Source: Halobacillus aidingensis
GTDB lineage: Bacteria > Bacillota > Bacilli > Bacillales > Halobacillaceae
Length of the DNA stretch: 64,000 bases
Assembly: GCF_900104185.1 (NCBI RefSeq)
Contig: NZ_FNIZ01000018.1
Coordinates: 1 to 64,000 of the forward strand
Reading direction: 5' to 3'
The position numbers were made by a program, and so were the translations under genes. This document shows positions 10,222 to 19,095 of the stretch, piece after piece. The notes beneath the pieces were generated by a model. The model worked only from the letters and a program-made list of their open reading frames with translations, did no database searches and was not told the origin of the DNA. Position 1 is the stretch's first letter. The number at the start of each line of letters is the position of its first letter.

Positions 10222-10225
10222 GTTC

Positions 10226-10597
10226 TTAAGCTGAATAGTAAAGGAAAAGTAAAGCCAGTAAACTTATGCTTAACATTGTCCCATGGAATAAGAAGAACTT
10301 GGGTAACGTTTTGTGTACTGTTTGAGAGGGGAGGGGTTTCTCTTCCCAATCGTCTAAGTAATCCCTCTGTTTGGACATGCGGTTTGTAAATCGTCTGAAA
10401 CCGTATGTGATCCCGTCAAAGAATCCCCCTCGGATAACCCACATGATAATACCTACGAATATATAGAAGTAAGCGATATAGAAAAGCTGGTTAATATAAT
10501 GAAATAAATCGTAAGCAGGGGCAAGAACAATAAACAGGGTCGTTACGATTGCCATGTTTAAGCTGAACATCAACCATTTATTTTTTATGATGGACAC
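10226..10597 (-). CDS. DUF3899-like small membrane protein
   Basis: The 123-residue protein has two N-terminal membrane helices (about 8-28 and 36-58), a cytoplasmic basic loop (GFRRFTNRMSKQRDYLDDW), and a C-terminal helix ending LLALLFLYYSA. This layout resembles DUF3899 proteins of Bacillaceae; the function is unknown. I chose GTG 10597 because AGGTGG lies seven bases before it. The longer ATG at 10615 falls within about twenty bases of a TATAAT and would leave no room for a ribosome site. It ends just before the trpS promoter. The two are in the same orientation, but trpS has its own promoter. Confidence 0.65.
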   Translation of the reverse strand: MSIIKNKWLMFSLNMAIVTTLFIVLAPAYDLFHYINQLFYIAYFYIFVGIIMWVIRGGFFDGITYGFRRFTNRMSKQRDYLDDWEEKPLPSQTVHKTLPKFFLFHGTMLSISLLALLFLYYSA

Positions 10598-10615
10598 ATC
10601 TTTTCCACCTTTCAT

Positions 10616-10933
10616 ACAAACTCGAACTATATTATAGCATGTTTAGCAAGTATGAAGGAATTGTTAACACTATAAATAAACAGAAAATTCAGCTTTGGTA
10701 AAATAATGAATGGGTTATTCAAACGCTTTAACGGATAACCGTGATAAATAACATTGTTTGAAAATCCCATATCTTTTTTTATGCATATGAGCTTATAAAT
10801 AATAAGTTTAGGTCTTAAATATTGTAAAATAAACTAGGTAATTAGTCGCATTTTGTGTTACTGAAACGTAATAATGGTGGGAATCCTGAGAGTTTTCAAA
10901 AAAAAAGGTAATGCAAAATAGTTAGAAAACTTG
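10616..10933. other. AT-rich gap upstream of opp, no gene seen
   Basis: No credible coding frame lies here. The promoter of the 10226-10597 gene is at the left side (TATAAT near 10630 on the minus strand). The remainder is AT-rich leader DNA before the opp operon, with no riboswitch motif that I recognise. Confidence 0.6.
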
Positions 10934-10981
10934 TATAATTCGATATGTGGACAAAACGCCACAACAAATTTTTAGAAAATT
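10934..10981 (+). promoter_or_regulatory. opp operon -10 and CodY-like box
   Basis: TATAAT at 10934-10939 is a likely -10 element; its -35 is poor. At 10967-10981 the sequence AATTTTTAGAAAATT matches 14 of 15 bases of the CodY consensus AATTTTCWGAAAATT. CodY represses peptide uptake genes when branched-chain amino acids and GTP are plentiful. The box would lie just downstream of the transcription start, a repressing position. Confidence 0.7.
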
Positions 10982-11004
10982 TTTAGGGGAGGTCATTTTC
11001 TATC

Positions 11005-12708
11005 ATGAAAAAGACAAATTGGTTATTGCTAGTACTTGCACTAGTACTTAGCATGTTCCTCGCAGCTTGTTCTGGTGGATCAGACGATACGTCAAATTCC
11101 ACAGACGATGCTGACTCAGAGGAAACAACAGAAACTGAAGACACTTCTGGTGAAGAAGGAGAAGCTTCAGGTGAACAAGTACTTAACATTACAGACAGTG
11201 CAGAGATCCCAACAATGGACGCATCTCTAGCAACTGACGCTGTAGCATTCCAATGGTTAGGTTCTACAACAGACGGACTTTATCGTCTTGGTGAGAACGC
11301 TCAGCCAGAACCAGGAATTGCTAAAGACCACGAAGTAAGTGAAGACGGTCTTACTTGGACGTTCAACCTTCGTGAAGACGCTGTTTGGTCAAACGGCGAT
11401 CCTGTTACAGCGAACGATTTCGTATACGCTTGGCAACGTGCTGTAAATCCTGATACAGGTTCTGAGTACGGCCCATACATGATGGGTGGCGTTATCAAGA
11501 ATGCACAAGCTGTCGTTGACGGTGAAGTTCCTGTCGAAGAACTTGGTGTTAAGGCTGATGGCGACTACACACTAGTTGTAGAACTTGAAAAGCCGGTTCC
11601 TTACTTCGAATCTTTGACTACTTTCGGTACTTTCCTACCGTTGAATCAGGCATTCGTTGAAGAACAAGGTGATCAATACGCTCTTGAAGCGGACACACTT
11701 CTTTCCAACGGTCCATTCGTTCTAACTGAGTGGAACCACGGTGAAGGCTGGACGCTTGAAAAGAACCAGGATTACTGGGATGCAGAAAATGTGAAACTTG
11801 AACAAATCAACGTTAACGTTGTTAAAGAAACATCTACGGCTGTAAACCTTTATGATACGGGTGAAATTGATCGTACAGGTCTTTCTGCAGAATTCGTAGA
11901 CCAATACCGTACTTCTGATGACTTCAAAGTTGAAGAAGAGCCTGTATTGTTCTACTTGAAGATGAACCAAGAAAACGAAGTATTGGGTAACGTAAATGCC
12001 CGTAAAGCGATTCAAATGGTTATCGACCGTCAATCTATGGTTGATGTTATCTTGAATAATGGATCTATTCCTTCTGTAGGTCACGTTCCACAGAACTTCA
12101 CGAAGCACCCTGAAACAGAAGAGGACTTCCGTGAGCTTAACGGTGATCTAATTGAAACAAATGTTGAACAAGCACAAGAGCTTTGGGCTACGGCTAAAGA
12201 AGAGCTTGGCATGGACACAGTTGAACTTGGCTACCTTGGTGGCGATAGTGAAGTGGCTATGAACATGGACGCTTACATCAAGGACCAGCTTGAGCAGCTG
12301 GAAGGTCTAACTGTCAATGTTCAGTCCGTACCTTTCAAAGAGCGCCTTCAGCGTGATGAAAACATGGAATATGATATTCAAAACTCTGGTTGGGGTCCTG
12401 ACTACATCGACCCGAACACGTTCTTGAACATGTTCGTAACAGATGGCGGAAACAACAAGACTGGATACTCTTCTGAAGCGTACGACGGTCTAATTGAAAA
12501 AGCGAATACTGAGCTTGCTCAAGAGCCGGTTGAACGCTTCGAAACATTCCTAGAAGCTGAGAAATTGCTAATCCAAGAAGATGCAGTTCTTGCACCTCTT
12601 TACCAGCGTGCAGTTGCTCAACTTTGGAAGCCTTATGTTAAAGGTGTAATCACTCAGCCTATGGGACCTGACTACACTTACAAGTATGCTTATATCGAAG
12701 GTAAATAA
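11005..12708 (+). CDS. oppA: Oligopeptide ABC transporter, substrate-binding lipoprotein
   Basis: OppA captures peptides outside the membrane and delivers them to OppBCDF. A 20-residue signal ends in the lipobox LAAC, so the mature protein is lipid-anchored. A strongly acidic Ser/Asp/Glu-rich linker of about 40 residues follows, then the family 5 solute-binding domain with DGLTWTFNLREDAVWSNGDP and the ANDFVYAWQRAV segment. The length of 567 residues is normal. Codon use is biased towards a restricted set, as expected for a highly expressed gene. An intrinsic terminator-like hairpin follows the gene, so more oppA than oppBCDF message is expected. Confidence 0.95.
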   Translation: MKKTNWLLLVLALVLSMFLAACSGGSDDTSNSTDDADSEETTETEDTSGEEGEASGEQVLNITDSAEIPTMDASLATDAVAFQWLGSTTDGLYRLGENAQPEPGIAKDHEVSEDGLTWTFNLREDAVWSNGDPVTANDFVYAWQRAVNPDTGSEYGPYMMGGVIKNAQAVVDGEVPVEELGVKADGDYTLVVELEKPVPYFESLTTFGTFLPLNQAFVEEQGDQYALEADTLLSNGPFVLTEWNHGEGWTLEKNQDYWDAENVKLEQINVNVVKETSTAVNLYDTGEIDRTGLSAEFVDQYRTSDDFKVEEEPVLFYLKMNQENEVLGNVNARKAIQMVIDRQSMVDVILNNGSIPSVGHVPQNFTKHPETEEDFRELNGDLIETNVEQAQELWATAKEELGMDTVELGYLGGDSEVAMNMDAYIKDQLEQLEGLTVNVQSVPFKERLQRDENMEYDIQNSGWGPDYIDPNTFLNMFVTDGGNNKTGYSSEAYDGLIEKANTELAQEPVERFETFLEAEKLLIQEDAVLAPLYQRAVAQLWKPYVKGVITQPMGPDYTYKYAYIEGK

Positions 12709-12752
12709 TTGAAATAACAATTTCCAACCACATATAGGCTTGCTTTAAAGGG

Positions 12753-12795
12753 GAGAGAGTATATGTCCAACGTGTTGGCGTATGCTCTCTTTTTC
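12753..12795 (+). terminator. Partial terminator (attenuator) between oppA and oppB
   Basis: GAGAGAGTATATGTCCAA pairs imperfectly with TTGGCGTATGCTCTC and is followed by TTTTT. Such leaky hairpins after binding-protein genes raise the ratio of receptor to permease. Confidence 0.75.
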
Positions 12796-12886
12796 CCTGC
12801 CATCAAATTATTCAGATTATAGACAAATTTCTGTCAATTATGACAACATGATAAGTTTGTAGGTTTACACATATGGAGGTGTTGAT

Positions 12887-13813
12887 ATGACTCGTTATAT
12901 AATCCAGCGTCTAATATATATGGTTATAACGATGTTTTTAATTGCTACCTTAACGTTCTTTCTGATGAAGTTTTTACCAGGTACTCCCCTAAGTGCTGCA
13001 GATAAATTATCAGACGAACAGCAAGCGGTAGTTTTAGAAAAGTATGGATTGAATGATCCAGTTCCTGTTCAGTATTTCAACTATATGGTCAACTTGGCTC
13101 AAGGTGATTTAGGTATTTCATTCCAGTTCGACAATCGAGAGGTCACTACAATTATTATGGAGAGAATCGGTCCGTCTGTTCAACTAGGATTCCAAGCGAT
13201 GATTATAGGAACAATCATTGGTATGCTGTTGGGACTGGTATCTGCGATTTACCATAATGGAATCATGGACTATACGTCTACATTCCTTGCTGTATTAGGA
13301 CAGTCCATACCATCATTTGTATTTGCAGGTTTATTACAGTTTTATATTGGTGTTAAGTTCGGCTGGCTGCCAGTTGCCCTGTGGGAAGGCTGGGAATATA
13401 CCATATTACCAACCATTTCGTTGGCCATCTTCCCAATTGCAATTGCTGCCCGTTTTATGAGAACAGAAATGCTTGAGGTTATGGGATCTGATTATATTGT
13501 TACAGCCCGTGCCAAAGGTGTGAATAAAGTCGGTGTTGTATTTAAGCATGGTTTAAGGAATGCATTAATTCCATTAATTACAGTGTTAGGTCCGCTAGCT
13601 GTAGGATTGATGACAGGTACGCTTGTTATTGAAAACATCTTTGCCGTGCCTGGCATTGGTGAACAGTTCGTTAAGGCGATCAATATGAATGATTTCCCAA
13701 TCATAATGGGTACAACCCTCTTAATCGCTTTCCTATTCATCTTCATCATCCTGGTCATCGACTTGCTTTATGGAGTCATCGACCCTAGAATTCGACTGGC
13801 GGAAGGAGAGTGA
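12887..13813 (+). CDS. oppB: Oligopeptide ABC transporter permease OppB
   Basis: This inner-membrane subunit forms half of the peptide channel. The 308-residue protein has six predicted membrane segments starting at residues 9-30. The cytoplasmic EAA-type loop, which contacts the ATPases (YIVTARAKGVNKVGVVFKHG), lies at about residues 203-222. A GGAGGTG ribosome site precedes the ATG. oppC follows after 6 bp. Confidence 0.95.
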   Translation: MTRYIIQRLIYMVITMFLIATLTFFLMKFLPGTPLSAADKLSDEQQAVVLEKYGLNDPVPVQYFNYMVNLAQGDLGISFQFDNREVTTIIMERIGPSVQLGFQAMIIGTIIGMLLGLVSAIYHNGIMDYTSTFLAVLGQSIPSFVFAGLLQFYIGVKFGWLPVALWEGWEYTILPTISLAIFPIAIAARFMRTEMLEVMGSDYIVTARAKGVNKVGVVFKHGLRNALIPLITVLGPLAVGLMTGTLVIENIFAVPGIGEQFVKAINMNDFPIIMGTTLLIAFLFIFIILVIDLLYGVIDPRIRLAEGE

Positions 13814-13819
13814 TCGACT

Positions 13820-14950
13820 ATGGATAACCACAAACCATCGAAAGACTTATTTGTGCCCGTAGAAACGACAGAAACAGAAAATGAGAAGATATCACGGCCG
13901 AGCCTTTCCTTCTGGCAGGATTCCTTTATTCGTCTCCGCAAGAACGTAGGAGCGATGATTGGACTGGCTGTTTTGATTGTTTTAGGTTTAATGGCTGCTT
14001 TTGGTCCATATATGAACGATTATGGACAGTATGAACAAGACCTTTCTCGTGCCAAAATGCCCCCTAAGATAGAGGGGCTGGCGTGGCTTGGAATGGATGG
14101 TACACTTTCTGATGTACAGTCTGCCGACACATTAGAGGGCGCACAAACAAAAGCCCTGATGCGTTTTAATAACCAGGAAGAGTTTATCACGACGGAAGTA
14201 TTGAATGATGGCTCCAATGGTGAACAAGCAGAAGTCAGAGCCACTTATGATGTATATGCTGCCAAAGACATGGATGAGAACTTTTGGTTCGGTACTGACG
14301 GTTTGGGGCGTGACCAGTGGTCCCGTACTTGGATGGGAACACGTGTCTCTCTTTATATTGCCCTGCTGGCTGCAGCAATAGATATGGTTATTGGAGTTGC
14401 ATATGGTGGGATTTCAGCTTATTACGGCGGTCGTGTTGACAACTACATGCAGCGTTTCATTGAAATCCTCGTTGGTATTCCAAACTTGGTTCTCATTATT
14501 TTAATGATTCTAATACTAGAACCAGGAATCATGTCTATTACCATAGCCCTTGCCATATCGGGATGGATCTCAATGGCACGGATAGTCCGAGGACAAATAT
14601 TGAAATTGAAAAACCAAGAGTTCGTTCTTGCATCTAGAACGTTAGGTGCGAAAGATGGACGTATATTGCAAAGACATTTAATTCCGAACACATTAGGTTT
14701 AATTATTATCAACACGATGTTCTCGATTCCTTCAGCGATTTTCTTTGAAGCTTTCCTAAGTTTTATCGGACTAGGTCTACCAACTCCGATGGCCTCTTTA
14801 GGTACACTCATCGATGCAGGTTTCGATTCATTGCAGATTTATCCGCACATTCTATTATTCCCGGCAATTATAATCTCACTTATCATGATTGCCTTTAACG
14901 TCTTAGCTGATGGTCTTCGTGATGCATTCGATCCGAAGATGCGCGAATAG
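13820..14950 (+). CDS. oppC: Oligopeptide ABC transporter permease OppC with extended periplasmic-side loop
   Basis: This is the second channel subunit. The EAA loop (ASRTLGAKDGRILQRHLIPN) is present near residue 270. With 376 residues it is longer than the roughly 305 residues of enteric OppC. The extra length lies between the first membrane helix (about 45-65) and the conserved FWFGTDGLGRDQWSR. It is an acidic insert of about 70 residues containing repeats of DGTLSD- and NDGSNGEQ-like sequence, which would face the outside. Extended OppC proteins are known in Bacillales, so this need not be unique. It is co-transcribed with oppB and oppD. Confidence 0.93.
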   Translation: MDNHKPSKDLFVPVETTETENEKISRPSLSFWQDSFIRLRKNVGAMIGLAVLIVLGLMAAFGPYMNDYGQYEQDLSRAKMPPKIEGLAWLGMDGTLSDVQSADTLEGAQTKALMRFNNQEEFITTEVLNDGSNGEQAEVRATYDVYAAKDMDENFWFGTDGLGRDQWSRTWMGTRVSLYIALLAAAIDMVIGVAYGGISAYYGGRVDNYMQRFIEILVGIPNLVLIILMILILEPGIMSITIALAISGWISMARIVRGQILKLKNQEFVLASRTLGAKDGRILQRHLIPNTLGLIIINTMFSIPSAIFFEAFLSFIGLGLPTPMASLGTLIDAGFDSLQIYPHILLFPAIIISLIMIAFNVLADGLRDAFDPKMRE

Positions 14951-14966
14951 GAGGTAGGTGTACAAA

Positions 14967-16025
14967 ATGGAAAAACTACTAGATGTTAAAAACTTACATG
15001 TCTCCTTTGACACCTACGGTGGTGAAGTCAAAGCTGTACGCGGCGTTAACTTTGATGTGAAAAAAGGAGAAACTTTAGCGATTGTAGGAGAGTCAGGTTC
15101 CGGTAAATCCGTTACAACTAAAGCTCTTATGCACTTAATTCCAAAGCCGCCGGGTCGGATCAAAGAAGGAGAGATCCTTTTTGAAGGTCGTGACCTTGCG
15201 AAAATGAACGAGAAACAGATGCAGAAGATCCGCGGTAAAGAAATCTCAATGATTTTCCAGGATCCTATGACTTCTCTGAACCCGACGATGAAAGTTGGAA
15301 ATCAGATCATGGAAGGTCTGATCAAACACCAAAAAATGAGTAAGCCTCAGGCTCGTAAACGTGTCATGGAATTACTTGAGCTTGTAGGTATTCCAGATGC
15401 TGAAAACCGTATGAAACAATATCCACACCAGTTCTCGGGTGGTATGAGACAGCGTGTCGTTGTTGCCATTGCCTTGGCTTGTAATCCTAAACTGTTGATT
15501 GCCGATGAGCCTACAACAGCCTTGGATGTAACGATTCAGGCGCAAATCCTGGAGCTTATGAAAGATATTCAAAAGAAAACAGATTCAGCGACCATTTTCA
15601 TCACGCACGACCTGGGTGTTGTAGCAAACGTTGCTGACCGAGTAGCGGTTATGTATGCGGGGAAAATTGTGGAAGTCGGCACGGTAGATGATATATTCTA
15701 CAATCCACAACATCCGTACACATGGGGATTATTAGGCTCTATGCCTTCACTTGACAGCGCGGATGAAGAGCTTTTCGCTATCCCTGGTACACCACCAGAT
15801 TTAATGCACCCACCAAAAGGGGACGCTTTTGCTGCGCGTAACAAATACGCGATGAAGATCGACTTTGAACAAGAGCCACCAATGTTTAAGGTAAGTGATT
15901 CACATTACGCAGCTACATGGTTGCTGCATGAGCATGCACCAAAGATTGAACCACCAGCAGCGGTGAAGAAGCGTATGGAAGGCATGGCGAATTCATCGAG
16001 CAGTTCGGAAGGTGAACGAGTATGA
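14967..16025 (+). CDS. oppD: Oligopeptide ABC transporter ATP-binding protein OppD
   Basis: OppD is one of the two ATPases that power peptide import. The nucleotide-binding motifs are complete: Walker A GESGSGKS at about residue 40, the signature FSGGMRQRVVVA, Walker B LLIADEPTTALD and the switch ITHDLG. The C-terminal OppD/DppD extension is present (PPDLMHPPKGDAF), but the Cys residues that hold an Fe-S cluster in some relatives are absent here (only non-Cys residues follow ARNKYA). ATG 14967 gives the normal MEKLLDVKNL start. The upstream in-frame GTG at 14958 is only three bases from AGGAGG. Confidence 0.94.
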   Translation: MEKLLDVKNLHVSFDTYGGEVKAVRGVNFDVKKGETLAIVGESGSGKSVTTKALMHLIPKPPGRIKEGEILFEGRDLAKMNEKQMQKIRGKEISMIFQDPMTSLNPTMKVGNQIMEGLIKHQKMSKPQARKRVMELLELVGIPDAENRMKQYPHQFSGGMRQRVVVAIALACNPKLLIADEPTTALDVTIQAQILELMKDIQKKTDSATIFITHDLGVVANVADRVAVMYAGKIVEVGTVDDIFYNPQHPYTWGLLGSMPSLDSADEELFAIPGTPPDLMHPPKGDAFAARNKYAMKIDFEQEPPMFKVSDSHYAATWLLHEHAPKIEPPAAVKKRMEGMANSSSSSEGERV

Positions 16026-16960
16026 GTCAAGAAAAACTAGTCGAAATAAAAAATCTTAAACAACATTTTAAAACAGGCCGTCATAGTGTTGTAAAAGCCG
16101 TGGACGGTTTGAACTTCAACATCTATAAAGGGGAAACGTTCGGACTTGTTGGTGAGTCTGGTTGTGGTAAATCGACAACTGGACGTACGATCATCCGTTT
16201 GTACGATGCTACAGATGGAGAAGTCATTTTTGACGGAGAAAACGTACATGGGAAAAAATCTCGTGAAGACTTGAAGAAGTTCAACCGTGAAATGCAAATG
16301 ATTTTCCAGGATCCTTATGCATCGTTAAACCCTCGTATGAAGGTTGAAGATATTATTGCAGAAGGAATGGACATTCACGGACTTGCGAAAGATGGAAAAG
16401 CCCGTAAAGCGAAAGTCCACGAGTTGTTGGAAACGGTAGGGTTGAATAAAGAGCATGCTAACCGTTACCCGCACGAGTTCAGTGGTGGTCAGCGTCAACG
16501 TATCGGTATCGCACGTGCCCTTGCTGTAGACCCGAGTTTCATCATCGCTGATGAGCCAATTTCTGCTCTTGACGTTTCCATTCAAGCACAAGTGGTTAAC
16601 CTTTTGAAAAAGCTTCAAGAAGAAAAAGGTCTAACTTATTTGTTCATCGCTCACGATTTGTCGATGGTCAAATATATCAGTGATCGGATCGGCGTTATGT
16701 ACTTTGGTAAAATGGTTGAGCTTGCGGATGCAGATGAATTGTACAAGCACCCAATTCATCCCTATACACAGTCTCTACTATCTGCCATTCCATTACCTGA
16801 TCCGGATTACGAACGTTCTCGTGAGCGTTTCACGTATGATCCTACGAAACATGATACGAGTGAAGAACCTGAGTTCCGGGAAGTACGTCCTGGTCACTTT
16901 GTTCTTTGTACCACAAAAGAATTCGAACAGTACCGACGTGAGCACGGTACCGGAGAATAA
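16022..16960 (+). CDS. oppF: Oligopeptide ABC transporter ATP-binding protein OppF
   Basis: OppF is the partner ATPase of OppD. It has Walker A GESGCGKST, the signature FSGGQRQRIGIARAL, Walker B IIADEPISALD and the switch IAHDLS. The start overlaps the oppD stop by four bases (ATGA), which indicates translational coupling. The length of 312 residues is normal. It is the last gene of the operon and is followed directly by a strong terminator. Confidence 0.95.
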   Translation: MSQEKLVEIKNLKQHFKTGRHSVVKAVDGLNFNIYKGETFGLVGESGCGKSTTGRTIIRLYDATDGEVIFDGENVHGKKSREDLKKFNREMQMIFQDPYASLNPRMKVEDIIAEGMDIHGLAKDGKARKAKVHELLETVGLNKEHANRYPHEFSGGQRQRIGIARALAVDPSFIIADEPISALDVSIQAQVVNLLKKLQEEKGLTYLFIAHDLSMVKYISDRIGVMYFGKMVELADADELYKHPIHPYTQSLLSAIPLPDPDYERSRERFTYDPTKHDTSEEPEFREVRPGHFVLCTTKEFEQYRREHGTGE

Positions 16961-16969
16961 TAAGGTGAA

Positions 16970-17004
16970 AAGGCTCTGTCGAGGTGACAGAGCCTTTTTT
17001 TTTA
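16970..17004 (+). terminator. Terminator of the opp operon
   Basis: AAGGCTCTGTC pairs with GACAGAGCCTT around a five-base loop and is followed by nine T residues. Confidence 0.92.
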
Positions 17005-17131
17005 CCTATGTTTAGTACAATTGTTGTGCTATAGGGAAAAATTATGAAAAATTGTCAGAGAGCTCTGTTATAAATGGTCTTCCTCTTTTATAATAAAGAT
17101 TAGAAGAAATTAGGATAGGAGTAGGATGCAC

Positions 17132-18352
17132 ATGGGGAAAAGACAACTATGGATGATGATTTTCACGGGGGTTCTCCTTTTCGGAATGATGGGGTCATTA
17201 CATATCGTGAAGGCGGAAGATGGAGAAGGAACGAAAGAGGTCGCCATGCTTACGAAAAAACAATCGGGTTTGAAGGAATTAACCGTTCCTAGTCCAGCGG
17301 CAAGATTTACATATAACTCTGGATTGACTTTTGAATACCCAGATGCCGTTAGAGGTATTTTTGTTACGGGGCCTTCCGCCGGTGGAGCGAAGATGGCGGA
17401 GCTTACGAAACTTGTCGAAGATACAGAACTGAACGCGATGGTCATTGATATAAAAGAGGATAACGGGAACATCACGTTCGAGCCAGAAGAAGGTTCTCCT
17501 TATGCCGACGTTGCCGAGGGATTTATTGATGATCCTCGTGCTATGTTAGAAGAGCTTGAGGAAAAAGGAATCTATCCAATTGCTCGTGTCGTTGTATTTA
17601 AGGACAGCTTACTCGCTGAAAAACGCCCGGACTTATCTTTCACTCAGAATGGACAAGTTTGGAAAAACGGAAAAGGTGAATCATTCGTCAATCCATTTAT
17701 GGAGGAAGTTTGGGAATATAACGTAGAACTTGCAAAAATAGCAGCAGAAATGGGTTTTGAAGAAATTCAGTACGATTATGTCCGCTTCCCAGAAGGTTTT
17801 GGAAGCCGTGACGATGTTCTCGAGTACGGCCAAGGGAAGTACGGAGATATGGATATGGACAATGTCCAAAAACGCGTGCAGGCCGTTACAGATTTTGTCG
17901 AATATGCCAGTAAAGAGTTGGAATACTATGGTGTTGATGTCTCTGTAGATATCTTTGGCTATGCAGCAACCATTACAGAAGCACCTAACATCGGACAGAA
18001 CTTTTCAAAGATTTCATCAAATGTTGATGTTATTTCATCTATGATTTATCCAAGTCACTGGGGGCCGTATTTTGGAATCTCCAAACCGGATACTGAACCT
18101 TACCGTCTAATAAGTGAATACGCAAAAGTCGAGAACGAGGTATTGGGAGCATTAGAGAATTCTCCAACCTCGCGCCCTTGGCTGCAGGATTTTGAAGCTC
18201 CATGGCTTTATTCTGGACCTACGAAGCAATATGGAAAAGCAGAAGTGGAAGCTCAAATTCGTGCCTTAAACGAAAACGGGATTGACGAATTCCTTCTATG
18301 GAATGCTGGAAACAATTACACGAAAAACGTAGACTATACACCCTTAGATTAG
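17132..18352 (+). CDS. DUF4015 glycoside-hydrolase-like secreted protein
   Basis: The 406-residue protein begins with a signal peptide (hydrophobic about residues 7-25, then VKAED). The body resembles DUF4015, a TIM-barrel family annotated as putative glycoside hydrolase. The visible family segments are VRGIFVTGPSAGG, NAMVIDIKEDNGN, EEIQYDYVRFPEG and ISSMIYPSHWGP. The conserved Asp/Glu in IQYDYVRFPE are likely active-site residues. The substrate is unknown; cell-wall or exopolysaccharide is a guess. ATG 17132 is ten bases from AGGAG; ATG 17126 is too close. It is a single gene with its own terminator, inserted between opp and yjbC relative to B. subtilis. Confidence 0.8.
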   Translation: MGKRQLWMMIFTGVLLFGMMGSLHIVKAEDGEGTKEVAMLTKKQSGLKELTVPSPAARFTYNSGLTFEYPDAVRGIFVTGPSAGGAKMAELTKLVEDTELNAMVIDIKEDNGNITFEPEEGSPYADVAEGFIDDPRAMLEELEEKGIYPIARVVVFKDSLLAEKRPDLSFTQNGQVWKNGKGESFVNPFMEEVWEYNVELAKIAAEMGFEEIQYDYVRFPEGFGSRDDVLEYGQGKYGDMDMDNVQKRVQAVTDFVEYASKELEYYGVDVSVDIFGYAATITEAPNIGQNFSKISSNVDVISSMIYPSHWGPYFGISKPDTEPYRLISEYAKVENEVLGALENSPTSRPWLQDFEAPWLYSGPTKQYGKAEVEAQIRALNENGIDEFLLWNAGNNYTKNVDYTPLD

Positions 18353-18353
18353 T

Positions 18354-18391
18354 AAAAAGGTGTGGAATCAAAAAGATTCCACACCTTTTTC
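18354..18391 (+). terminator. Terminator of the DUF4015 gene
   Basis: AAAAAGGTGTGGAATC and its complement form a perfect stem with T run; it could work in both directions. Confidence 0.9.
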
Positions 18392-18417
18392 TTTATTGAA
18401 GATAATGGCAGGTTTCT

Positions 18418-18908
18418 TGAAGACTTGATTTCGAGATGTTTCGGGTTTCGTTTGCCGTATTGAGCGGTGGGGGTGGCTGGGTAGCAACTCGTTTCCTGTG
18501 GGGGAGCGCGGAGCTTCCTCGGGCTACCGCCCTGCGGGATCTCGCCTGTCTCCTTCTCCCACGGGAGTCTCGCAGCTTCTCAACCACCCCATTCGATGCA
18601 GGAGGAAACGAACCCTTTCACTGTGAGAGGGTGCCTTCCACTATCCTGGTGTTTTAAGCATAAAGCGCACTATAACAACCTTTTCGCATACGTAATAGCC
18701 TTCTTGGGAGTTGATTCCCTCCAATTACCATGTGCATAAAAGCAGCTTATTCCGGATGTAGTTTCGAGATACTTATATGGCAAAGGGGCGGAGGGGAATG
18801 GCGAGACTCCTGCGGGAAAAAAGTGCATGGTGAGACCCCACAGGACGAAGTCCGAGGAGGCTCACCGCGCTCCCGCGGAAAGCGAGCTATTCCCCGCAGC
18901 CCAAAGGT
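18418..18908. repeat. Composite hairpin repeat R2 (module B + module A, right end lost)
   Basis: The left end TGAAGACTTGATTTCGAGA (18418-18436) matches the other copies. Module B (about 18465-18595) is followed by a spacer that closely matches R4, then an uninterrupted module A (about 18780-18905). The expected right terminal repeat is missing and replaced by unrelated sequence, so this copy appears truncated. It supplies the empty site that shows where the 159-bp insert sits in other copies. Confidence 0.8.
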
Positions 18909-18982
18909 AAAGAAGGGGGACGTTTTTTCGGAGCTATTTTAGGAAATGGATAAATAGAGCATATCTTATAAGAAGCCTCCAC

Positions 18983-19030
18983 ATTCTATACACAGCTGAC
19001 GCTACAAATGCAAAAGAAAGTGTATAGAAT
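18983..19030. repeat. 11-bp perfect inverted repeat upstream of yjbC
   Basis: ATTCTATACAC (18983-18993) is repeated in inverse orientation at 19020-19030, 26 bp apart. It lies immediately upstream of the yjbC -35 element. It may be an operator or a hairpin remnant. Confidence 0.55.
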
Positions 19031-19035
19031 AGCAT

Positions 19036-19064
19036 TTAACAACTGAATGATTATTCGGTATAAT
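19036..19064 (+). promoter_or_regulatory. yjbC promoter
   Basis: TTAACA (19036-19041) and TATAAT (19059-19064) are separated by 17 bp, about 30 bp before the yjbC start codon. Confidence 0.75.
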
Positions 19065-19095
19065 AGAAGATGACTAATGATAAGGGAGTAGATCA

